64,000 bases of DNA from Cellulomonas humilata (lineage in GTDB: Bacteria; Actinomycetota; Actinomycetes; Actinomycetales; Cellulomonadaceae), in the NCBI RefSeq assembly GCF_030814415.1, contig NZ_JAUSVB010000002.1:620001-684000 (forward strand), given 5' to 3'. The translations under genes were made by a program, and so were the position numbers. The notes beneath the pieces are model-generated. The model was given only the letters and a program-made list of their open reading frames with translations, made no database searches and had not been told where the DNA came from. Positions 58,043-64,000 of the stretch are shown one piece after another. Positions within the stretch are counted from its first letter, which is position 1; every line of letters begins with the position of its first letter.

Positions 58043-58486
58043 ATGAGCACCCTTCACGAGGTCGGCGAACGCGACGGTTGGCGATGCTGGCTGTGCGACG
58101 AGCCGGTCGACCCGGACGCGTCCGTCAACGCCGACCGCGGCCCGAGCATCGACGGCGGCGCCACGCCCAAGGGCAAGAAGCCGGCTCCGGGTTCCGAGCG
58201 CCTCGCGCACCGCGCCTGCAACACCAAGAAGGGAGCGGTGAAGCCTGTCGTCGCCTGGTCGCCGGACCTCTTCGTCGTCGACCCTGCCCCGATCGTCGCG
58301 AGCGTCGAGCGGCTGACCCGCAAGGGCGGCCGCGAGGTGGTCGGTCGCTGCCCGACGCGCGCGGACGGCGAGGCGGCCGCGGTCTGGTTGGTCGACCGCC
58401 TCTCCCGGTTCGCGCCCGACCTGCGCGTGGCGGCCGAGGTCGAGCCGGGCGGTGGGCAGTTCCTGCTCGTGCTGCGCACCCGGTGA
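58043..58486 (+). CDS. HNH-nuclease-like protein lacking the first catalytic His
   Basis: 147 residues. CWLC and the downstream HRACN form a zinc-bound HNH frame, and LAHRACNTKKG matches the conserved LAHRRCN(x)KG. The usual D-H of the motif reads D37-G38 (SIDGG), so the metal-activating His is missing. A degenerate nuclease or nucleic-acid binder is likely. The last half (about 80-147) is unassigned. Confidence 0.65.
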   Translation: MSTLHEVGERDGWRCWLCDEPVDPDASVNADRGPSIDGGATPKGKKPAPGSERLAHRACNTKKGAVKPVVAWSPDLFVVDPAPIVASVERLTRKGGREVVGRCPTRADGEAAAVWLVDRLSRFAPDLRVAAEVEPGGGQFLLVLRTR

Positions 58487-58495
58487 CGGCGGGGG

Positions 58496-58501
58496 CAGGA
58501 T
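58496..58501 (+). promoter_or_regulatory. -10 CAGGAT; leaderless start of the 116-residue gene
   Basis: CAGGAT ends six bases before ATG 58508, the same arrangement and sequence as at 14677. Confidence 0.4.
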
Positions 58502-58507
58502 CGACCC

Positions 58508-58858
58508 ATGGCGGAGTACGAGCTGAACGCGGAGGCCGTGCGGCACCTGCGTGAGCTCATCGACGCGCGTCAGTACGTCCTGGACAGCGACTGGGGCGAG
58601 ACGCAGCCCGACGCCACGGCCCAGAACGACTACCTCGAGAAGCACACGTGGGAGCAGTACGCCGCCTGGCACCTCGGGCTCACCGTGGGAGCGACCGACG
58701 GGACGAAGGCGCGGTACGCGTTCGTCGCCGGCGACTTCCGCCGGGTGCACCGCACGGCCCTGATCGCGTGCGTCTACCGTGCGTCCGAGTGGCGGCACAA
58801 GGACGTCGAGCTCGCGGCGCACGACCTCCTGCAGCAGCTGGACCGGGTGAGCAGCTAG
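58508..58858 (+). CDS. conserved-looking small protein of unknown function
   Basis: 116 residues, acidic and helical, without signal or membrane segment. I do not recognise it. The sequence NDYLEKHTWEQYAAWHLGLT and RRVHRTALIACVYRASEW are Trp/Tyr/His-rich and look well constrained. Two bases of its TAG stop overlap the opposing VOC stop. Confidence 0.65.
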   Translation: MAEYELNAEAVRHLRELIDARQYVLDSDWGETQPDATAQNDYLEKHTWEQYAAWHLGLTVGATDGTKARYAFVAGDFRRVHRTALIACVYRASEWRHKDVELAAHDLLQQLDRVSS

Positions 58859-59238
58859 TCCTGGTCGAGGCAGAGGCAGAACGGGTGCCCGACCGGGTCG
58901 AGCATCACGCGCACGTTCTCCCGGAACTGGGACGTCGACAGGGTCGCACCCAGCGCGACCGCGTCCTCGACGGCGGAGTCGAGGTCACCCACCTGGAAGT
59001 CGAGGTGCATCATCGGCCGCTGCTCGCCGTCGACCGGCGGCCACACCGGAGGTCGGTAGCCGTCAGCCTGCTGGAAGACGAAGAACGTCGACCCGCCCGG
59101 CGCCGCCATGACCGCCGTGCCCGGCTCCTCGTGGACGACCGGCCAGCCGAGCAGCTGCGAGTAGAACGCCGCCAGCGCCGACGGGTCCGGCGCCTCGATG
59201 GCCGGTCCCCACCACATGCCCTGCACCCGTGATCGCAT
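58855..59238 (-). CDS. VOC (glyoxalase/bleomycin-resistance) superfamily protein
   Basis: 127 residues. Paired beta-alpha-beta-beta-beta modules: AIEAPDPSALAAFYSQLLGW then HLDFQVGDLDSAVEDAVALG and DPVGHPFCLC. The pattern is that of the small dimeric VOC proteins; the metal ligands (H in HLDFQV, E absent) are partly lost. Substrate unknown. Convergent with the small gene before it. Confidence 0.82.
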   Translation of the reverse strand: MRSRVQGMWWGPAIEAPDPSALAAFYSQLLGWPVVHEEPGTAVMAAPGGSTFFVFQQADGYRPPVWPPVDGEQRPMMHLDFQVGDLDSAVEDAVALGATLSTSQFRENVRVMLDPVGHPFCLCLDQD

Positions 59239-59287
59239 CGGGCCAGTCTGGCGACGACGCCGGTCGGGCGCGACCCCTGCCCGGTGG

Positions 59288-60220
59288 TCAGCTCCGGGAG
59301 GCGATCGACGACCCGTGTGCGGCCGTGGATGCCGCGGAGTCGCCCAGTCCGCCGCCGACGATCGTCAGCGTGATGCCGTGCGCGGTGCTGCGGCGCAGGG
59401 CCGCCGTGAGCACGTCGACGGCGGCCGGTCCGATCCGCCCCAGCCCCCGAACGTCCACGGTGACCCGCCGGACGTCCGCTGCGCCGAGCATCGCCATGGA
59501 GATCGCGTCAGCCAGCTCGTCCCGGTTCGACAGGTCGACCGCACCCGCGACGCGCAGGATCGACTCGTCGGCGGTGCGCTCGGCGTGCAGGTCGAGGTGC
59601 CGGCGCCGCCCGCACGGCGCCTGCGCGTCCGGCTCGGGTGCCGCGCACAGGGCCTCGTCGAGCAGCTCTCGCGAGATCGACTCCAGACCGACGGCCGCGG
59701 TCCGCACCACCCGGCCGGCGAGCTCACGCAGCCGGGTGTTGTGCCGCTGCGAGCTCTGCTTGAGGATGCCGAAGGCCGCGTCCTCGTCGACACCGTAGGT
59801 GAGCATGAGGATGCCCTTGGCCTGGTCGATCGCCGCGTGCGACTCCAGGGCGAGCGTCAGCTCCGCGTTCACGCGCTCAGCCAGGAACGCGTCGTGGGCA
59901 GCGGTGACGTCGACGAGGAACCCGGTCAGGTCACCGTCCCCGTCGCCGGCGACCGCCATCACGACGCGGTGGGCGGTCCCCGACATGTCCACGAGGCAGT
60001 AGATCGCCGCGCGGGGGTCGAGCTCCTCGATGCACCCGTCGAGAGCCTCGCCGACGACCGCCCGGTCGTCGCGCTGGACATGGGTGAGCAGGAGCTCGCG
60101 GGTGGGCACGACGTCGCCCGGCTGCATGCCGTGGATGAGGAACATGTGGTCGGACCACCACCACCGATCGGTGGCTGCCCCGAACCGGAAGCGCCCCACG
60201 TGCGTGCTGGTCGCCGTCAT
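59288..60220 (-). CDS. PAS-like, ANTAR and STAS domain regulator
   Basis: 310 residues. N-terminal PAS_3-like fold (WWWSDHMFLIHGMQPGD, about 10-115), ANTAR domain (about 120-175, HAAIDQAKGILMLTYGVDEDAAFGIL) and C-terminal STAS (about 205-300, SNRDELADAISMAMLG). ANTAR binds dual hexaloop RNA to prevent termination; STAS suggests partner-switching. This combination in one chain is unusual. No target RNA identified. Confidence 0.8.
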   Translation of the reverse strand: MTATSTHVGRFRFGAATDRWWWSDHMFLIHGMQPGDVVPTRELLLTHVQRDDRAVVGEALDGCIEELDPRAAIYCLVDMSGTAHRVVMAVAGDGDGDLTGFLVDVTAAHDAFLAERVNAELTLALESHAAIDQAKGILMLTYGVDEDAAFGILKQSSQRHNTRLRELAGRVVRTAAVGLESISRELLDEALCAAPEPDAQAPCGRRRHLDLHAERTADESILRVAGAVDLSNRDELADAISMAMLGAADVRRVTVDVRGLGRIGPAAVDVLTAALRRSTAHGITLTIVGGGLGDSAASTAAHGSSIASRS

Positions 60221-60502
60221 CGCAACCCCCAGAGGTGGCGCCGCGAGGAGCCCTGCGCACGAGGCTCGTTCCTGAACCTCCAGGACGCCCGTCGCGTCGC
60301 CGTCGACGGTCGCCTTCTAGGCTATGCCTTCGGCCGCCCGGCGTTCACGGAACGGTGGAGGAGGATGAGGGCGTGCTCCGGATCGGGGGAAGTGGCGTGA
60401 CCGCAGGTCGCGCAGAACGTGGTCAGGTCCGCTCAGTCTCGCTAGGCAGGTCGGTGGACCAGGCAAGATAGGGCACCTCACCTCCGCGGCGAGAGGAACC
60501 CC
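60221..60502. other. intergenic region between the ANTAR-STAS and antiporter genes
   Basis: 282 bases between divergent genes. AGGC-TAT-GCCT is a perfect short palindrome at 60319-60329, near TAGGCT and its complement. AGATAGGGC near 60470 may hold a -10 for the antiporter, whose ribosome-binding site is GAGAGGAAC. I see no clear riboswitch or ORF. Confidence 0.4.
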
Positions 60503-62176
60503 ATGGCGGCAGCGGCCCTCTACCTCGGCGCCGCACTGCTCGGCGGTCTCCTCGCGGTGCTCCTGCGCCTCCCGCCCCTCGTCGGCTTCCTCGCCGCCGG
60601 CTTCGCTCTCGGCGCCGTCGGGGCTCCGGAGCTGCCCTACCTCGAGCCGATCGCGAACTTCGGGGTCGTCCTGCTGCTCTTCGCGATCGGGTTGAAGCTC
60701 GACGTCCGGACCCTGCTGCGTCGCGAGATCTGGCTCACCACGGTGGTGCACCTGGGGATCAGCGTCGCGATCGGGCTCGGGTTCCTCGGCCTGCTCGCCG
60801 TGATCGGGTTCGGCTTCGTCGCCGGCGAGTCGTTCGGCGCGCTCGCGCTCGTCGGGTTCGCCCTGTCGTTCTCCTCGACCGTGTTCGTCGTCAAGGTGCT
60901 CGACGACCGCTCCGACACCACCTCGCTGTACGGGCGCATCGCCGTCGGCGTGCTCGTCATGCAGGACGTCGCCGCCGTCATCTTCCTGTCGCTGTCCAGC
61001 GGGGAGCCGCCGAGCCCCTGGGCGCTGCTGCTCGTCCTGCTGGTCCCCGGCCGGAAGATCCTGCACCGGATCTGGGACCGCGTCGGGCACGGCGAGCTGC
61101 AGGCGCTGTTCGGGGTGAGCGTCGCCGTGGTGCTCGGGTACGGGCTGTTCGAGCTGGTGGGCATCGCGGGTGACGTCGGCGCCCTCGTCGTCGGGGTGCT
61201 GCTGGCGTCGCACCCGCAGGCGGGCGAGCTGTCCCGGTCGCTGATGACGTTCAAGGACCTCATGCTGGTCGCGTTCTTCGTGCAGATCGGCCTGCACGGC
61301 ACGCCCCACATGCTCGAGATCGGCCTCGCCCTCCTCCTGCTCCTGCTGCTGCCGCTCCAGGTCGCGGCCTACTCGGTCGTGCTCTGGACGATGCGCCTGC
61401 GCCGGCGCACGGCGTTCCTCGCCGGCCTGGTCCTGTCGAACTACTCCGAGTTCGGGATCATCGTCGTCGCCGTCGGCGCGAGCACCGGCCTGCTCGACGA
61501 CGAGTGGGTCGTCGTGGTCTCGCTGGCCGTCGCGTTCAGCTTCGGCTTGTCCGCGATCGTCAACCGCCGAGGGGTCGAGCTCGCCTCGCGGCTGTCGCGC
61601 CTGCTCCCGGCGCGCGACAGCGAGCGCCTGCACCCCGACGACCGGCTCGTGGACGTCGGCGACGCCGACGCACTCGTCCTCGGTCTCGGCCGCGTCGGCT
61701 CCGCCACGTACGTGCGGCTGCGTGACGAGTACGGGCTGTCCGTCGTCGGCGTCGAGCACGACCAGACCCGCGTCCTCGCGCTCGAGGACGAGGGCTACGA
61801 CGTCGTGCGCGCCGACGCGACCGACCTGGAGTTCTGGAACCGCGTGCAGCGCGCCGGCCGGGTCAGGATGGCGGTCCTCGCGATGCCGTTCCACAACGCC
61901 AACCTCATCGCCCTGGCCAGGCTCCAGGCCGCTGGCTTCACGGGCAAGGTCGCCGCCGTCGCCCGGTACGACGACGACGTCGCCGAGCTGGAGCGCCACG
62001 GCGCGGACGCCGTGTTCCACCTCTACGGTTCGGCGGGTTTCGCGCTCGCGGACCACGCGGCGGAGGTCCTGCTGCAGGGTCGGGGCGGTACGCACCCCGG
62101 ACCTCACCCTCCGGCCCGACCGGGCGACGAGCGGGACATCCTCGATCCGCTCGATCGTCGCGCGGAGTCCGCGTAG
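60503..62176 (+). CDS. KefB-type cation:proton antiporter with TrkA-N domain
   Basis: 557 residues. About 12 helices (residues 1-370) with the CPA2 pattern, including GVLVMQDVAAVIFLSL and FALSFSSTVFVVKVLDD. A RCK/TrkA-N nucleotide-binding domain follows (about 390-520, ALVLGLGRVGSATYVRL), then a short tail. Likely K+/H+ exchange gated by a nucleotide or dinucleotide. Confidence 0.92.
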   Translation: MAAAALYLGAALLGGLLAVLLRLPPLVGFLAAGFALGAVGAPELPYLEPIANFGVVLLLFAIGLKLDVRTLLRREIWLTTVVHLGISVAIGLGFLGLLAVIGFGFVAGESFGALALVGFALSFSSTVFVVKVLDDRSDTTSLYGRIAVGVLVMQDVAAVIFLSLSSGEPPSPWALLLVLLVPGRKILHRIWDRVGHGELQALFGVSVAVVLGYGLFELVGIAGDVGALVVGVLLASHPQAGELSRSLMTFKDLMLVAFFVQIGLHGTPHMLEIGLALLLLLLLPLQVAAYSVVLWTMRLRRRTAFLAGLVLSNYSEFGIIVVAVGASTGLLDDEWVVVVSLAVAFSFGLSAIVNRRGVELASRLSRLLPARDSERLHPDDRLVDVGDADALVLGLGRVGSATYVRLRDEYGLSVVGVEHDQTRVLALEDEGYDVVRADATDLEFWNRVQRAGRVRMAVLAMPFHNANLIALARLQAAGFTGKVAAVARYDDDVAELERHGADAVFHLYGSAGFALADHAAEVLLQGRGGTHPGPHPPARPGDERDILDPLDRRAESA

Positions 62177-62179
62177 GGG

Positions 62180-62410
62180 TCAGATCCCGTGCGCCCGCGC
62201 CCAGGCGACAGCCTCGGCACGCGTGGACACGCCGATCTTGCGGTAGGCACTGCGCAGCTGGGACTTCACCGTGTTGCGGGTGACCCACAGACGGGCGGCG
62301 ATGTCCTCGAGAGTGATGTCCTCCCCGAGCTCGCCCATGACGACGCGTTCCCGCTGGGTCAGGGCGCTCACGCCGACGGTGGGCGTCGGGATGGTGTGCT
62401 GGCTGGTCAC
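62180..62410 (-). CDS. orphan LuxR-type helix-turn-helix protein
   Basis: 76 residues from GTG 62410, with AGGAGG seven bases upstream. ATG 62434 would extend it by eight residues but has no ribosome-binding site. Only the GerE/LuxR helix-turn-helix is present (LTQRERVVMGELGEDITLED then LWVTRNTVKSQLRSAYRKIG); no receiver domain. It could bind DNA as a free dimer or be the remnant of a larger regulator. Confidence 0.75.
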   Translation of the reverse strand: MTSQHTIPTPTVGVSALTQRERVVMGELGEDITLEDIAARLWVTRNTVKSQLRSAYRKIGVSTRAEAVAWARAHGI

Positions 62411-62713
62411 GGTGTTCCTCCTGCGGTGCGACATTGGTCCGCTCAGGAGGCCGTCTCGTCCGACGGGGGAGCCTGACGTCGGCCTCACCCTCTCTATCGG
62501 CACGCGAACGGGTGAATATGACCGTGGAGGCCGATCGATCTTCCGACGAGTGCTATCGGTCCTCGGCGCCGGCGAACCGAGGGCCCTGGGGCCGGTCGAG
62601 TGCGCTGGGCAAGCGTGCACTCCGCGATGTCTGGGGGGTGCCGGGCGCGTACTTCGTCCGTAGGCTCCGACAAATCGGGCGCCACCCTGACGCCCCGATC
62701 GAAGGGACCAACG
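62411..62713. other. 303-base intergenic region
   Basis: Between the minus-strand LuxR-like gene and the plus-strand aminopeptidase gene. It carries the ribosome-binding site of the former, a possible minus-strand -10 GATAGA near 62494, and the TAGGCT promoter of the latter. Reading frames crossing it have no starts or content I can support. Confidence 0.45.
62661..62666 (+). promoter_or_regulatory. -10 TAGGCT of the aminopeptidase gene
   Basis: TAGGCT about 48 bases before ATG 62714. Unlike many genes here, this one has a leader and a ribosome-binding site (GAAGGGA at 62701-62707). Confidence 0.45.
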
Positions 62714-64000
62714 ATGTTCCCAGCACAGCAGTCACGACGTGGGTGGACAGTCGTAGCCACCGCGAGCCTCGCCACCGCGGCCCTGCTCGTGCCCGCCGGA
62801 GCCGCCACCGCGGCGCCCGCGGCCACCGCGTGCAACAACCGGACCAACAACACCTACGACAAGCTCCTCGGCTGCATCACCGTCGACGGCGTCCTCGAGC
62901 ACGAGCAGGCCCTCCAGGACATCGCGGACGCCAACGGAGGCAACCGCGCCGCAGGCACGACCGGCTACACCGGGAGCGTGGACTACGTGGTCCAGCGGCT
63001 CCAGGCCGCAGGCTGGACCGTCGAGCTCGACCCGTTCGACTTCACGTTCGTGCCCCCGCCGCAGCTCGAGCAGCTGACCCCCACCGCGGCGACCTACAGC
63101 ACAGGCGTCTTCACCGGCACCGGCTACGGCGAGGTGAGCGGCAACGTCATCCCGGTCGACATCCTTCTCACCCCGCCGCGCGAACCGGTCACCAGCGGGT
63201 GCGAGGCGGCCGACTTCGCCGGCCTGGACTTCAGCGGCACGGCAGACATCGCGCTGATCCAGCGCGGGACCTGCGAGTTCGGTGTCAAGGCGATCAACGC
63301 CCAGACGGCGGGCGCCGAGGCCGTCATCATCTTCAACCAGGGCAACACCCCGCTGCGCGAGGGCCTGATCACCGGGACGCTCTTCGGCATCAACCAGCAG
63401 CCGCTGAGCATCCCCGTCGTGGGCGCGAGCTTCGCGGACGGCGCCGCACTGGCCGCTGCCGGTTCGACCGCGCGGATCCAGGTCGACCCGCCGGAGTCAC
63501 GGCCGCAGGTGAACGTCATCGCCGAGCTGCCCGGCCGGAACGCCGCCAACGTCGTCATGGCGGGCGCTCACCTCGACTCGGTCCAGGCCGGCCCCGGCAT
63601 CAACGACAACGGCAGCGGCTCGTCCGCTCTGCTGGAGATCGCCGAGCAGATCGCCAAGCTCAAGCCCGAGAACACGCTGCGCTTCGCGTGGTGGGGGGCC
63701 GAGGAGAGCGGTCTGCTGGGGTCGCGCGCCTACGTCGCAGGACTGGACCAGGCGGGCCTCGACGAGATCGCGCTCTACCTGAACTTCGACATGGTCGCGT
63801 CGCCGAACTACATCTTCATGGTGTACGACGGCGACGAGTCGGGCTTCCCGGCGCCTGTCGTCGTTCCTGAGGGCTCCATCCAGATCGAGGACTTCTTCGA
63901 GTCGTACTACACGAAGATGGGGATCCCCTACGACGACGCTCAGTTCAGCGGACGCAGCGACTATCAGGCGTTCATCCAGAACGGGATCCCTGCCGGAGGC
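62714..64000 (+). CDS. secreted M28-family aminopeptidase with PA domain, 3' partial
   Basis: At least 429 codons, open at the right edge. Sec signal peptide (SRRGWTVVATASLATAALLV then GAATAAPA). A short domain precedes a PA insertion (about 145-265, with QRGTCEFGVKAINAQ). The M28 domain shows zinc ligands His in GAHLDSV, Asp in GINDNGSG, catalytic Glu pair in WGAEESGLLGS, Asp in NFDMVASPNY, and the S-G-R-S-D-Y-Q segment near the end. It resembles Streptomyces/Vibrio-type leucine aminopeptidases. Start fits the ribosome-binding site. Confidence 0.92.
   Translation, partial: MFPAQQSRRGWTVVATASLATAALLVPAGAATAAPAATACNNRTNNTYDKLLGCITVDGVLEHEQALQDIADANGGNRAAGTTGYTGSVDYVVQRLQAAGWTVELDPFDFTFVPPPQLEQLTPTAATYSTGVFTGTGYGEVSGNVIPVDILLTPPREPVTSGCEAADFAGLDFSGTADIALIQRGTCEFGVKAINAQTAGAEAVIIFNQGNTPLREGLITGTLFGINQQPLSIPVVGASFADGAALAAAGSTARIQVDPPESRPQVNVIAELPGRNAANVVMAGAHLDSVQAGPGINDNGSGSSALLEIAEQIAKLKPENTLRFAWWGAEESGLLGSRAYVAGLDQAGLDEIALYLNFDMVASPNYIFMVYDGDESGFPAPVVVPEGSIQIEDFFESYYTKMGIPYDDAQFSGRSDYQAFIQNGIPAGG

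Noticed and set aside
60317..62107. Antisense ORF of 596 codons opposite the antiporter.
   Set aside because: Shadow; the plus frame has 12 helices and TrkA-N.
62434..63870. Plus-strand ORF of 478 codons over the start of the aminopeptidase.
   Set aside because: Arg-rich second frame; the real frame has a signal peptide and M28 motifs and stays open at the right edge.

Overview
The window is chromosomal DNA from a very high-GC actinobacterium, most likely a Cellulomonas-like member of the Micrococcales. The evidence is the codon bias, the many GTG starts, leaderless genes behind TANNNT-type -10 boxes, three GH13 enzymes around a CUT1 maltodextrin transporter, and the gene order leuA-recO-uppS-znuBCA-glyS-dusB-dgt-dnaG, which I recall from other actinobacteria. 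I see no rRNA, tRNA, CRISPR array, insertion sequence or prophage. Species identity is inference.

Layout. 1-6188: end of a cell-envelope cluster, with a transglutaminase-fold membrane protein cut by the left edge, an RDD-FHA protein and two membrane-anchored PQQ-type beta-propeller paralogues. 6246-19460: housekeeping backbone. It holds leuA behind a leucine-rich leader peptide, recO, uppS, a DedA-like membrane gene, znuB-znuC-znuA on the minus strand behind two Zur-like boxes, and glyS. An ABC exporter plus a DesK/DesR-type two-component system follows, then dusB. 19524-24799: a PfkB-type sugar kinase, a large polytopic membrane protein and a membrane M28-type peptidase. 24797-35133: maltodextrin island, with a lipoprotein alpha-amylase, an intracellular alpha-glucosidase, a LacI regulator, malE-malF-malG and a third GH13 enzyme. 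35150-39110: dgt, dnaG and a VIT1/CCC1-type metal transporter. 39119-45491: a transglutaminase, then a second CUT1 sugar operon with its own LacI regulator and a GH32-like hydrolase. 45612-50860: Sfp/EntD-type phosphopantetheinyl transferase, hexapeptide-repeat protein, and a BTAD/NB-ARC regulator divergent from a methyltransferase. 50974-62410: accessory genes, including a CARDB-like protein, a propeller/BACON surface protein, TetR with alpha/beta hydrolase, a beta-lactamase-fold protein with methyltransferase, HNH-like, VOC, PAS-ANTAR-STAS, a KefB-type antiporter and an orphan LuxR helix-turn-helix protein. 62714-64000: a secreted M28/PA aminopeptidase cut by the right edge.

How they work together. 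The extracellular amylase should release maltodextrins that MalEFG imports and the two cytoplasmic GH13 enzymes hydrolyse, under LacI control. Neither CUT1 transporter has its own ATPase gene here, which suggests a shared MsiK-type ATPase elsewhere.

The observations I find most worth following are these. Three 11-bp-phased direct repeats lie between the BTAD regulator and the methyltransferase. Three -10 boxes have as their TAG the stop codon of the upstream gene. A leucine leader precedes leuA. Tandem Zur-like boxes sit on a leaderless znuA promoter, with no zur gene at the expected place. A transglutaminase has lost its catalytic Cys and His, and an HNH-like protein lacks its first His. I did not find a system I can confidently call wholly new.
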